Shown here one piece after another: positions 54,224-63,274 of a stretch of DNA of 64,000 bases. Source of the DNA: CAZJUP01 sp964549275 (GTDB taxonomy: Bacteria > Fidelibacterota > Marinisomatia > Marinisomatales > TCS55); assembly GCA_964549275.1 (NCBI GenBank), contig CAZJUP010000005.1, forward strand, positions 62,001 to 126,000, written 5' to 3'. Each line of letters begins with the position of its first letter. Position 1 is the stretch's first letter. Under the pieces are notes generated by a model that worked only from the letters and a program-made list of their open reading frames with translations, made no database searches and was not told the origin of the DNA. Position numbers and translations under genes: made by a program.

Positions 54224-55261
54224 CTACAATAAATTTAGACCTGTGGAATTTAAAGAAACTCCCAATCCATTTCCTTGAGGTAAAACCAAGCGACCCTCCT
54301 GTACATTTACCCCGGCATATGGGTCATTATCGATAAGCAAATTCCCGTCTAAGTCTGCATAATCCACCCTTGGTGACAAATGGGCTGCTGCCGTAATTCC
54401 CACAGAAGATTCAATCATGCATCCCAGCATAATTTTTAAATCATGTTCTCTTGCCAATTTAATCATATGCATTGCCTCGAATAGGGACCCACATTTCATC
54501 AATTTAATATTAATGCCGTCAAAAGCATGGGCAATGCGCGGAATATCCTTCGAATTCATACTATTTTCATCTGCAATCAGAGGAAGGGGTGATTTTTCCT
54601 TTAATCGAGCTGTCTCATCCAAATTATCGGCCTTAAAGGGCTGTTCAACGAACTCAATGTTCCTATCTGCCAGCCATTTGCACAGATGGATCCCAGTCTC
54701 TAAATCCCACCCTTCGTTGGCGTCCACCCGAATGAGTTTATCTGTCTCTTTTCTTATTGCATTAATGATGGATTTATCTTGTTCAACCCCTATCCCTAAT
54801 TTCACTTTCAGAATATCATATGGAATGGCTTCTTCAACTTTTTGAGGAATTAAATCCATCTCTCCTATTGAAATAGTGAATGATGTTTTCGGGCTTTTAT
54901 CCAGAGGAGCATTAAAAAACCGGTAAAGTGGCATTTCTTCCTTCTGACACCACCAATCCAATATGGCCATAGATAGCGCCGCTTCTAACGATTTAATTCC
55001 GTTCGCTTGGGAAAGCACAACCTGAGAAAATGACTCCGGGTTTTTCATTGATCCTGGGAGAGTGATCCCCTGTTTTAAATTTGACACAATTACAGGTGTT
55101 GATTCACCATATCGATTCGAGGATGCCGCCTCCCCTCGTCCCCTAATGCCTTCTCCTTCCAGATAAACATAGACTATATCGTAATAGTCATGTGTACTTC
55201 GTGAAATTCCAAAAGGATGGGTACATTGAATCCTAAAAGTCCTAAAGATTAAGTTGAACAT
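54224..55261 (-). CDS. Enolase-superfamily epimerase/racemase (dipeptide epimerase or DgcA-type N-acetyl-D-glutamate racemase)
   Basis: A 345-residue enzyme of the muconate-lactonising subgroup. Catalytic Lys pair is KVK (152-154), metal ligands D180 (RVDANEGW), E206 (VEQPF) and D231 (IADE), and the second-side Lys is in NIKLMKCG (253/256). The motif DLDGNLL near the C-terminus is typical of L-Ala-D/L-Glu epimerases and of DgcA. Being immediately downstream of a DUF1611 (DgcN-like) gene, 3 bp apart, favours racemisation of N-acetyl-D-glutamate over dipeptide epimerisation. Confidence 0.88.
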   Translation of the reverse strand: MFNLIFRTFRIQCTHPFGISRSTHDYYDIVYVYLEGEGIRGRGEAASSNRYGESTPVIVSNLKQGITLPGSMKNPESFSQVVLSQANGIKSLEAALSMAILDWWCQKEEMPLYRFFNAPLDKSPKTSFTISIGEMDLIPQKVEEAIPYDILKVKLGIGVEQDKSIINAIRKETDKLIRVDANEGWDLETGIHLCKWLADRNIEFVEQPFKADNLDETARLKEKSPLPLIADENSMNSKDIPRIAHAFDGINIKLMKCGSLFEAMHMIKLAREHDLKIMLGCMIESSVGITAAAHLSPRVDYADLDGNLLIDNDPYAGVNVQEGRLVLPQGNGLGVSLNSTGLNLL

Positions 55262-55264
55262 GGT

Positions 55265-56296
55265 CTATACCAACCTCTCTTCGATTGCATGAATCAGGTC
55301 TCTATCCCCAAAACGGACTAAGTCCGTAACGGGCATACGATATTTGGATTCCAATTTTCGAATAGAGTCTAATGCTTTATTTTCTTCGAATTGAACACTG
55401 ATAACATTCATCCCCAGAAATTTGGAATTACGAAAATTTTCCATAAGGGATAAGTGCAGATTCATAACATATTCAATGGCCGGCATTGGATAATCAGATA
55501 CATCCATCTCACGACCCAATTCGTGGGTCATTATCATATAATCGGGCATGGCTCCGTGCATTAAACCCAACGTCACCCCAGAATACAACATATTTGAAAG
55601 TGATCCCTGTCCTTCAACTACGACCAAATCCGCACCATCAGAAGCCTGGTCTATGGCAAATTCAATTTCCCCTGCCATAAAATCCGCAACAACAGCGTCT
55701 ACAGCCACACCATACCCCCCTAATAATATACCTGTTTGCCCTGTCCCCACAAACCGTACATCTTTCCCTCTTGTTCTCAATCGTTCTGTAATTTCCCATC
55801 CAGTGGTCATTTTCCCTGTGTCACAATCGGTTCCCACAATAAGCAAAACCGGAACAGACCTTTCCTGCCAGGTTCCTTTTGGAAAATGCGGTGGATCCGG
55901 CGGACGGCGCAAATCGTGAAGGGTAATACCTGAATTTTCCGAAAGATTTTTAAATGTTGGGTCATCATTCAGAAACTGGTGCATGCCGCTGTATATATCA
56001 CATCCATCCTTAATGGCTGATTTTATTTCTTCGCTATAATTTTCGTTAATGATTCCCCCTTGTGGCGCACTACCAATTACCAGTGTATCCGGGGAATATT
56101 TTTTTGCTTCACTATAATTGCTTACAATGGGAATTTTCCCACCATACCCTATAACATCCTGAGAAACTTTTCCGGATTTTTGGGGATCAATAACACAGCA
56201 TACTTTTTCCTGTTGATAACGAATCAGCATATTCCCCGTTTTATTTAAAATATAATCGAAAGCCCCAGGACAAAGGATAGCGATTTTTTCCATCAT
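55265..56296 (-). CDS. DUF1611 protein, DgcN-like (D-glutamate N-acetyltransferase)
   Basis: A 343-residue DUF1611 protein. A Rossmann-like N-terminus (ILCPGAFDYILNKTGNMLIR) is followed by a P-loop IVGTDCDTGKMTT (153-165), then GTGQTGILLGGYGVAVDAVVAD, VEGQGSLSNMLYSGVTLGLM and GAMPDYMIMTHELGR. In marine Proteobacteria, DUF1611 protein DgcN N-acetylates D-glutamate and enolase-superfamily DgcA racemises it. The partner gene is directly downstream. A Walker A motif suggests an ATP- or CoA-binding site; activity here is inferred. Confidence 0.82.
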   Translation of the reverse strand: MMEKIAILCPGAFDYILNKTGNMLIRYQQEKVCCVIDPQKSGKVSQDVIGYGGKIPIVSNYSEAKKYSPDTLVIGSAPQGGIINENYSEEIKSAIKDGCDIYSGMHQFLNDDPTFKNLSENSGITLHDLRRPPDPPHFPKGTWQERSVPVLLIVGTDCDTGKMTTGWEITERLRTRGKDVRFVGTGQTGILLGGYGVAVDAVVADFMAGEIEFAIDQASDGADLVVVEGQGSLSNMLYSGVTLGLMHGAMPDYMIMTHELGREMDVSDYPMPAIEYVMNLHLSLMENFRNSKFLGMNVISVQFEENKALDSIRKLESKYRMPVTDLVRFGDRDLIHAIEERLV

Positions 56297-56369
56297 GTTT
56301 TATTACTTGGTTGTTGTTGGTTAAAATATTGAGATGAATTTTAAGAATATATTTTAAATATTTTTTTGC
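56297..56369. other. AT-rich spacer upstream of the DUF1611 gene
   Basis: With the remnant to its right, this belongs to a 415-bp stretch (56297-56711) without an intact gene. It is very A+T-rich (ATATTTTAAATATTTTTTT) and probably holds the promoter of the minus-strand DUF1611 gene, but no clear -35/-10 pair can be assigned. The end of the stretch (56673-56711) shows nothing further. Confidence 0.4.
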
Positions 56370-56672
56370 TCAATTTTGTAAAGGACCAAATAAATCAAGT
56401 CCGGAAATAAAACCATTTACATCAAAATGAAAGTCACACGAGTTCCAATTAAATTGAGCAGAAAACCGGTCTTCTCCATTTGAGGTACCGTTCAATACCT
56501 GCTGCGTAAAACCGTAGCTTCAATAAGTATGCACTCTGTAATCCAGAAAATATCCATCATCAGAGTTATAGCAGCCGCCGACATTCCCATTCTTGATAAT
56601 CCATCCGGTACAGGTAAAATTAATAGGGAAGATAAAACTGTAATACCGAATAAAACCCAGTTTTATGTCGAT
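56370..56672 (-). pseudogene. Decayed secreted-type gene remnant with an in-frame TGA
   Basis: Reading the minus strand from 56672, a frame of 101 codons runs through without a start codon and is broken by TGA at 56520-56522. The upstream half is IDIKLGFIRYYSFIFPIN, then TCTGWIIKNGNVGGCYNSDD and FLDYRVHTY. After the stop it continues coherently: SYGFTQQVLNGTSNGEDRFS, then FNWNSCDFHFDVNGF and LDLFGPLQN. The regular Cys/Asn/Gly content looks like an exported domain. An out-of-frame ATG just upstream (56676, MNRHKTGF) suggests a frameshift. The family is not recognised. Confidence 0.6.
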
Positions 56673-56711
56673 TCATTTTTAGGGTTTATATTTACTTGTG
56701 TTTAATCTAAT

Positions 56712-57527
56712 TCAATCGCGAGTATAGTATTTTCCATGTTTATGTTCATCAGCCGTTTTTATCCATTCATTATACCATTCAATAAGTGTCATCGTAATTT
56801 TCCCTACTTTCCCCGATCCTATAGTTATCCTGTCGATCTTCACTACCGGAACAACACCCGAACCGCTATTGGTTAAAAATAATTCTGATATATCTAAAAA
56901 TTCTGATTTATTTAAGAGTCCATAGTCTACATGAAATGGTGATTGGGTTAGGATAGATTGTCGAGTTATTCCCGGCAATACAGCCTTTTCTCTTGTGTAC
57001 AACTTTCCATGTATCACCCAAAATACATTGCTTCGAGTTCCCTCATAAACCAGACCATTCTTATCAATGAGAAAAGCATCAAAACAATTCAGGGCATCCG
57101 CTTGTTTCCACGCTTGCAGGCATGTAAAATAATCCGTTGTTTTTATTTCCGGTGTTTTGCGAAGAGCCTCTACCCCCAATACCTTAACACCGGCATAAAT
57201 ACGATTATCTAAATTAAGAGCGGATGAATAAATAATCATGAATCCGGGGACAGCAATGATCCGTACTCGCTGATCGGCCAGTGCATAATCCCGTATTACC
57301 GTCAAAACCATATTTATGATTTCGCTACGAGAATAATTTAAAACTAATCTGATTTTTTGGGCTGTTTGAATTAAACGGTCTAAATGTGGTCCTAATAAAA
57401 CCGGCATATAATTAATTGTCCGAAAAGTTTCGTACAACCCGGATTCAAAGGCAAAAGATTCTGCCCCAATTTGAAGGTCTTCAGATTCCCGAAAAGTCCA
57501 TTGACCATTAATGAATACTTTAATCAT
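56712..57527 (-). CDS. pabC: Class IV aminotransferase, aminodeoxychorismate lyase-like
   Basis: A 271-residue PLP enzyme. The PLP Lys is K129 in EIKTTDYF, and E162 with YEGTRSNVFWV is the cofactor-binding block; LPGITRQS is the third family motif. It likely releases 4-aminobenzoate from aminodeoxychorismate, because its neighbours are PabB and PabA. Other class IV members (branched-chain or D-amino-acid aminotransferases) are less likely by context. Its start overlaps the pabB stop as ATGA. Confidence 0.85.
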   Translation of the reverse strand: MIKVFINGQWTFRESEDLQIGAESFAFESGLYETFRTINYMPVLLGPHLDRLIQTAQKIRLVLNYSRSEIINMVLTVIRDYALADQRVRIIAVPGFMIIYSSALNLDNRIYAGVKVLGVEALRKTPEIKTTDYFTCLQAWKQADALNCFDAFLIDKNGLVYEGTRSNVFWVIHGKLYTREKAVLPGITRQSILTQSPFHVDYGLLNKSEFLDISELFLTNSGSGVVPVVKIDRITIGSGKVGKITMTLIEWYNEWIKTADEHKHGKYYTRD

Positions 57528-58657
57528 GGTTGAAATGAGGCGGCTTTAGCAAATGATTCCTGAAATTCTTCTTTTTCATTTGATTCAATAGTTATCCCTC
57601 CTCCAACTCCCAAAACAAGGTTTTCTCCTTTTTGAATCACGGTTCTAATGGCGATATTAAAATGCGTGGTTCCATCCGGAAGAATATATCCCATAGAACC
57701 GGTATAAATCCCTCTGGCATCTGCTTCCAATTGCTGAATGATTTCTACCGCTCTTTTTTTTGGACATCCTGATATTGATCCTCCAGGACTCATGGATAAC
57801 AGGGCTTCCATGGGATGCACGGTTTTTTTCAAGCTCCCAGAAATCACCGAATAAGTATGAAAGACTTTGGGCAATTTTTTGACCGCTTTATTTGAAGAGA
57901 CAATTATCGAATCAGTTTTACAAACCTTCCCTAAATCATTTCTTAATAAATCCACAATCATAAAGAGTTCAGCCTGCTCTTTTTCACTTGCAAGCAACTC
58001 CTTTAAAAGGTGTTCATCTTCGTGGGGTGTTTTGCCACGGGGCCGAGTTCCTTTTATTGGTTCTGAGATTATTCTATCATTTTTTATTGAAACAAATTTT
58101 TCCGGTGATAAACTGTGAATTGCCCACTGGTCATGCTCAAGAAATGCTGCAAAATTTACTGGGTTTTGGCTATACAATTTCAGAAACAGGGATTTCGAGT
58201 CACTCTCTGTTTTTGCTGTCAGCGGATGCGTATAGTTTAATTGATAAATATCCCCTGCAACAATATGGTGTTTAATGGTATGGAATGAGGTTTCATACTG
58301 TTTCCGGGAGATTACAGGTACAAATTCTGAGTGAACCGCTTTATTATTGGGTTGGGGTAAAGCCGTAAATGTGTTATACGTTGGATAGGCACAAAAATAT
58401 ATCGCCGGGAGAACTGAATCAACATGCATAGGAGTGATTCCCAATTGTTTTACTCCCGCTTCCCAAGAGATAAATCCTGCAATAAAAGACCCTGTATTTC
58501 TATCGACAAAATTCACGAGTTTAGAAAAATCATCTTCAATATTCAGAGAGAGTTCATCGGAAGGGCCCCAAGCATAATAATTTCCCCACCCATGGCAAGA
58601 TTTCTCACAAAATAAAACTGGATGTTCGTGCTTGGATATAGACTTAAAATCTGTCAT
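57524..58657 (-). CDS. pabB: Aminodeoxychorismate synthase component I
   Basis: A 377-residue chorismate-binding enzyme. C-terminal blocks are PIKGTRPRG (about 199-207), then LSMSPGGSISGCPKKRA and EADARGIYTGSMGYI, and LVLGVGGGITIESN. The N-terminal half is divergent and shorter than in E. coli (about 450 residues), so the tryptophan regulatory pocket may be lost. With PabA it makes 4-amino-4-deoxychorismate for folate. TrpE cannot be fully excluded, but PabC is beside it. Confidence 0.87.
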   Translation of the reverse strand: MTDFKSISKHEHPVLFCEKSCHGWGNYYAWGPSDELSLNIEDDFSKLVNFVDRNTGSFIAGFISWEAGVKQLGITPMHVDSVLPAIYFCAYPTYNTFTALPQPNNKAVHSEFVPVISRKQYETSFHTIKHHIVAGDIYQLNYTHPLTAKTESDSKSLFLKLYSQNPVNFAAFLEHDQWAIHSLSPEKFVSIKNDRIISEPIKGTRPRGKTPHEDEHLLKELLASEKEQAELFMIVDLLRNDLGKVCKTDSIIVSSNKAVKKLPKVFHTYSVISGSLKKTVHPMEALLSMSPGGSISGCPKKRAVEIIQQLEADARGIYTGSMGYILPDGTTHFNIAIRTVIQKGENLVLGVGGGITIESNEKEEFQESFAKAASFQP

Positions 58658-59207
58658 TTAAGAAATTTTTCATTATTTGTTTCCCTGCCGGAGTTAAAAA
58701 GGATTCTGGATGAAATTGTACACCCACCACCGGCATTGATTTATGGGAAATGCCCATAATTTCCCCATCAACAGACCAAGCTGTTTTGTTGAAATTTTCA
58801 GGAACAGAATCCAGAGAAAGTGAATGATACCTGGCTGCAGGAAACGGTGAAGGAATATTGAAATACAATTCGGAATTATTGTGGTGAATCAATGACGTTT
58901 TCCCATGGATAATTTGTTTCGATTGGCGTACATGTGATTGGAATACCACACCGATACATTGATGCCCCAGACAAACGCCAAATATAGGGATTCGCTCCCA
59001 CCATTCCCGGATAATATTACACGATTGTCCTGCAGTTGCCGGAGTTCCCGGCCCTGGAGAAATAATTATTTTGTCCGGTTGAATTCTTTCAAGATCGGTT
59101 GGATTAATTTTATCATTTTCTATCACTTCAACTTTTTTCCCAAAAGACTGAATCAACTGGACCAGATTCCAAGTAAAAGAATCATAATTATCAATGAGTA
59201 AAATCAT
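58644..59207 (-). CDS. pabA: Glutamine amidotransferase component of aminodeoxychorismate/anthranilate synthase
   Basis: A 187-residue class I amidotransferase. LLIDNYDSFTWNLVQ is the family start; the nucleophile is C79 in FGVCLGHQ, and the His-Glu pair is in VQFHPESFLTP. It hands ammonia from glutamine to PabB. Its stop overlaps pabB by 14 bp. TrpG of the tryptophan pathway has the same fold; the pabB-pabC neighbourhood favours PabA. Confidence 0.9.
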   Translation of the reverse strand: MILLIDNYDSFTWNLVQLIQSFGKKVEVIENDKINPTDLERIQPDKIIISPGPGTPATAGQSCNIIREWWERIPIFGVCLGHQCIGVVFQSHVRQSKQIIHGKTSLIHHNNSELYFNIPSPFPAARYHSLSLDSVPENFNKTAWSVDGEIMGISHKSMPVVGVQFHPESFLTPAGKQIMKNFLNDRF

Positions 59208-59293
59208 ACTATAAAATTAAAAACTCCATATAAAGAACCATACAAAAGTTCCCCCCGGTATCCATTTTATTTCTTTATGTAAAAAGGAAATAA

Positions 59294-60967
59294 TTAATTC
59301 AACTGTGTTCTGGGGAGGGGTCGCCCAACAAATTTAATGATTAGCCATAGGGCTACTAAACTTGTGACGACGGAAACCATATAGGAAAATCCCAGTCCTG
59401 TGAAAATGTATCCGACACTTAATGCAATCACACCCGTCGTCATGGCATAGGGCAATTGAGTTCTCACATGATCAATATGGTCTGCTCCGGATGCCATGGA
59501 AGATAAAATTGTAGTGTCGGATATGGGAGAGCAATGGTCTCCAAAAGTAGCCCCGGAAAGGATGGCTGCAAAGGTGCTGACAAATATAGGTGTTTGAACA
59601 ACCATGTTGGGATCCATTCCCATGAGTTTAATCGACATGGGTGCTATAATGGGTACCATAATAGACATGGTAGCCCAAGACGACCCCGTAGAGAAACTGA
59701 TAGCTGCAGCGGTTAAAAATGTAATGGCGGGCAGCATGGCCGGAGTAATAATCCCTGAGGTTAGACTTACCAGATAATCTGCCGTATGGAGGTCTTCGCA
59801 AACACCACCCAACGTCCAAGCCAAGACTAAAATTACACAGGCCAATACCATGGAACGGACTCCATTAAGCCAGGCATCCATAGCCTCTTGGAGGGTTAAT
59901 ATTCGTTTGCTTACTGAGAGTAAAATCGCCAATCCGCAGGTCATAAAGGAAGCCCACATAAGGGCTGCATAGGAATCAGATCCGCTGATGATATCTTTTA
60001 TAGAATAGTGAGACACTTCTCCCAATGAATTTTTACCCGTTACCCAGAGGCCAACCAGTGTCAGGGATATGACGGCAAGTATGGGAATAAACGCATTGGA
60101 CCAGTGGGTAGCTTTTCGCTTTAACTCTTCATCCTCCATGAGATGAGGGTCCACCATGGGATTTGCATTCTCTGCCAGGACTTCTCCTGTTTTTCGTGAG
60201 CGCATCTGGGCGGCATGCATAGGTCCGAATTCTTTGCGCATTGTGATATTCATAAAAACAAAAACCAAAGTCAATAGACAATAGAATGAATAAGGAACAC
60301 TCTTTAAAAACGTGATATAAGGGTTCTCGGTAATCCCAAACTGACTGTAAGGTCCATCCAATAAACTCATCTGAAAAACGGACCAGGTTGATATCACAGC
60401 AATACTGGCCACCGGCGCAGCCGTGGAATCCACAATGTAAGACAACTTTTCACGACTAATTCGAAGTTTATCTGTAAAGGGCCGCATCATATTCCCCACT
60501 AACAGGGTATTGGCGTAATCATCAAAGAATATTAATACACCCATTACTGCCGTTGATAACTGCCCGCTCCTCCCGGATTTTGCATATTGGGATGCGGCTT
60601 TAATAATGCCCTTCATTCCCCCATTGGCAGAAATTATTCCGATGATCCCTCCAAACCCCAGACTGAATAAAATGATTGAGGCATGGCCTGTATCAGATAA
60701 TGCCTTTACCACATATGTGTCCAACGCTGTTGTTAGCCCTGTTACAGGATTTTTAACCAAAATACTCACACCCATCCAGACACCGGCAAACAGCGAAATA
60801 ATGGTCTGACGAGTAACGAGAGCCAACATAATGGCCACAACCGGAGGCAGGATGGAAAGCCAGCCTGGTTGATTCGCAGTCGGTGTTTGAGCGCTTTGAG
60901 CAGCAAGTAGACTGAATAAAAAAACAACCGCCCCTGCGGTAAACCTAGTCATTTTATTTGCGAACAT
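59294..60967 (-). CDS. nhaC: Na+/H+ antiporter, NhaC family
   Basis: A 557-residue multi-spanning transporter. The family blocks ISANGGMKGIIKA and FFDDYANTLLVGNMMRP (with the charged Asp pair that handles cations), then TGSSWATMSIMVPI and a C-terminal TFGDHCSPISDTTILSS are seen. NhaC exports Na+ in exchange for H+, or carries other cations, or is a Na+/malate-lactate antiporter in some members. An N-terminal signal-like hydrophobic stretch is present. It fits a saline habitat. Confidence 0.88.
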   Translation of the reverse strand: MFANKMTRFTAGAVVFLFSLLAAQSAQTPTANQPGWLSILPPVVAIMLALVTRQTIISLFAGVWMGVSILVKNPVTGLTTALDTYVVKALSDTGHASIILFSLGFGGIIGIISANGGMKGIIKAASQYAKSGRSGQLSTAVMGVLIFFDDYANTLLVGNMMRPFTDKLRISREKLSYIVDSTAAPVASIAVISTWSVFQMSLLDGPYSQFGITENPYITFLKSVPYSFYCLLTLVFVFMNITMRKEFGPMHAAQMRSRKTGEVLAENANPMVDPHLMEDEELKRKATHWSNAFIPILAVISLTLVGLWVTGKNSLGEVSHYSIKDIISGSDSYAALMWASFMTCGLAILLSVSKRILTLQEAMDAWLNGVRSMVLACVILVLAWTLGGVCEDLHTADYLVSLTSGIITPAMLPAITFLTAAAISFSTGSSWATMSIMVPIIAPMSIKLMGMDPNMVVQTPIFVSTFAAILSGATFGDHCSPISDTTILSSMASGADHIDHVRTQLPYAMTTGVIALSVGYIFTGLGFSYMVSVVTSLVALWLIIKFVGRPLPRTQLN

Positions 60968-61019
60968 AAGCGGCGAAGTTAAACGCTAAATATCAGGGAT
61001 GCAATGGGACAAACAATCG

Positions 61020-61793
61020 TCAGCGGTAATTAGCTTTTCGTTTTTCAACAAAAGCGGCCAACCCTTCCTGAGTCTCTTCTGAGGTAAATAATCTCTTAAA
61101 GGCATTTACTTCGATGTTTAGTCCATCTTCCAGAGATATCCCTCGCCCTTTTTGAATACACCTCATAGCCCGGGCTACGGCATTTGGACTGTTTTTTAAA
61201 ATGGATTGAGCAAGACCTATTGCTGTATCTAATAGTTTTTTTAAAGGCACCACGTGGTTCACCAACCCAATGTGATGGGCTCTTTCCGCATCTATCATTT
61301 GACCTGTGACAATCATTTCATGAGCATAGCCATTGCCCACGACTCTGGGTAGACGCTGGGTTCCGCCCCATCCCGGTAATAACCCCAAACTGACTTCTGG
61401 TAAACCAAATTTTGCATTGTCACTGGCGACACGAATATGGCAGGCCAAACTGATTTCACACCCGCCTCCTAAAGCAAACCCATTCACTGCTGCAATCACC
61501 GGTTTTGGAGAGTCTTCGATGACCCTCGTTAAGTGTTGCCCCAACTGACCAAATTGCAGAGCCTGTTCCGGTGTCATGTTTTGCATTTTCCTAATATCTG
61601 CGCCGGCAATAAATGCCTTGTCTCCTGCCCCGGTTAAAATGATGACTCCAACGTCTTCATCCTCGATGCAGTCATTTAGTGCGGATTCCAATTCTTTAAT
61701 TAAATCATCATTAAATGCATTGAGTGCTTCCGGACGGTTAATCGTTATCACAGCAATATGATTTGAAATATCTGTAATAAGGTAAGACATGGG
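61020..61793 (-). CDS. Enoyl-CoA hydratase/isomerase-family protein
   Basis: About 257 residues of the crotonase fold. The frame opens at a TTG at 61814, but ATG at 61793, preceded by AAGGA, is preferred and avoids overlapping trkH. The CoA-binding block is AFIAGADIRKMQ, the oxyanion-hole motif is NGFALGGGCEIS, and the C-terminal half has LPEVSLGLLPGWGGTQRLPR with the second catalytic Glu. It hydrates trans-enoyl-CoA in fatty-acid or amino-acid degradation. Function in the operon with trkH is not obvious. Confidence 0.9.
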   Translation of the reverse strand, partial: PMSYLITDISNHIAVITINRPEALNAFNDDLIKELESALNDCIEDEDVGVIILTGAGDKAFIAGADIRKMQNMTPEQALQFGQLGQHLTRVIEDSPKPVIAAVNGFALGGGCEISLACHIRVASDNAKFGLPEVSLGLLPGWGGTQRLPRVVGNGYAHEMIVTGQMIDAERAHHIGLVNHVVPLKKLLDTAIGLAQSILKNSPNAVARAMRCIQKGRGISLEDGLNIEVNAFKRLFTSEETQEGLAAFVEKRKANYR

Positions 61794-61804
61794 TTTCCTT
61801 GAAA

Positions 61805-63274
61805 TTATTTCCAAAATGTCCGGCTGAATAAAACCATGATGGTAAAAATTTCAAGCCGGCCTAAAAGCATAAGTATGGTTAACAGCCATTTTCCAATGGG
61901 ATGAAGTAGTGCATAATTATCCGTAGGGCCAAAAGCTCCCAGTCCAGGACCAATATTTCCCAAGGCAGAGGCAGCAGCGCCAATGGCTGTGGTTAAATCT
62001 AAGTTTAAGGTTGTTAAAAGTAACGTAGCGATGGCGAATATGGACATGAAAAACAGAAAAAATCCCAATGTATTTCTCACTACATCTTCGCTGATATACC
62101 GATTTCCAATTCGAATGGGAATAATTGCTCTGGCGTGGAGCATTCGGCGCGTTTCAGTGGCGGCATATTTCACCAACAATAAAACACGTACAATTTTCAT
62201 GCCGCCTCCAGTGGACCCCCCCATTCCACCAATGAACATCATGGTCAAAAGAAGAAACTGTGCGAAATAAGGCCAAATCTCATAATCTGCTGAACCATAT
62301 CCAGTTGTAGTCAAAATGGATACACTCTGAAATAAAGATTGAAGAAAATGGGTATGAGACCAATCTCCATTTGAGCTGGCAATATTGATGTAAATGAGAA
62401 AAGTCACTCCAAATGTAATGCCGAGATACGTTAAAAATTCCTGATCTCTAAAATAAGATTTAACATCACCGCTTATAGCCCGGAAATGCAACGTAAAGTT
62501 TACACCGGCGATGAACATGAACAGAATAATGATATAGTGAATCCATGGATTTGAATAGGCAGCGATACTGGAATTTTGTGTACTAAACCCTCCCGTCGGC
62601 ATGGTTGTAAATGCATGACAAATGGCATCGAACCATGGCATACCACTCATGCTTAACAAAATGATTTCTGCACCGGTAAACCCCAGATAAACCATCCACA
62701 ATATTTTTGCTGTTTCCCGAACACGAGGACGAATTTTATCTGCAACCGGGCCAGGGACTTCTGCCTTAAAAAGCTGAACGCCACCTACCCCTAATAATGG
62801 AAGAATAGCTATGGTAAATACAATGATCCCCATTCCCCCAATCCATTGAATAAAAGAGCGCCAATACAAAACACTTTGAGATAAACTCTCTATCCCGTGA
62901 GGTAAATTGGGTAGGGTACTCGGATTTCCAATGATTGAGGCACCGGTTGTGGTCACACCGGACATGGATTCAAAAAATGCATCGGTAAAATTGGGAATGG
63001 AACCAGTTAAATAAAAAGGCATGGATCCCGCAAGAGCCACCATGATCCATCCCAGCGTCACAATAGCAAATCCATCTTTGCTCGTCAGCGATTGGGTTGA
63101 TCGTGTAAAAAACCAAATGGGAAGACCGAGTCCGATAGATAACCCCATAGAATAGAGATGTCCCTGTAACTCCTTTTCTCCTGAAAAGTAGGCTATGAAT
63201 ACAGGTACAACCATGGCCACCCCGGCCAAGACCAGCAATGCTGCTAAAATATTCAGAATGGTTTTGGTATGCAT
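61805..63274 (-). CDS. trkH: Trk-type K+ uptake permease
   Basis: A 489-residue protein with about ten membrane segments. The P-loop selectivity signatures are MSGVTTTGASI (about 115), TTMPTGGFSTQN (about 226) and TTTGYGSADYE (about 322), plus ASALGNIGPGLGAFG near the C-terminus. It is the membrane part of a Na+- or H+-coupled K+ uptake system. The stop of trkA shares one base with its start, so TrkA and TrkH are coupled. Confidence 0.95.
   Translation of the reverse strand: MHTKTILNILAALLVLAGVAMVVPVFIAYFSGEKELQGHLYSMGLSIGLGLPIWFFTRSTQSLTSKDGFAIVTLGWIMVALAGSMPFYLTGSIPNFTDAFFESMSGVTTTGASIIGNPSTLPNLPHGIESLSQSVLYWRSFIQWIGGMGIIVFTIAILPLLGVGGVQLFKAEVPGPVADKIRPRVRETAKILWMVYLGFTGAEIILLSMSGMPWFDAICHAFTTMPTGGFSTQNSSIAAYSNPWIHYIIILFMFIAGVNFTLHFRAISGDVKSYFRDQEFLTYLGITFGVTFLIYINIASSNGDWSHTHFLQSLFQSVSILTTTGYGSADYEIWPYFAQFLLLTMMFIGGMGGSTGGGMKIVRVLLLVKYAATETRRMLHARAIIPIRIGNRYISEDVVRNTLGFFLFFMSIFAIATLLLTTLNLDLTTAIGAAASALGNIGPGLGAFGPTDNYALLHPIGKWLLTILMLLGRLEIFTIMVLFSRTFWK

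Noticed and set aside
56370..56672. Selenoprotein or recoded UGA instead of a pseudogene
   Set aside because: There is no start codon in frame, no SECIS-like hairpin was seen just after the TGA, and the frame also appears shifted from its probable ATG.
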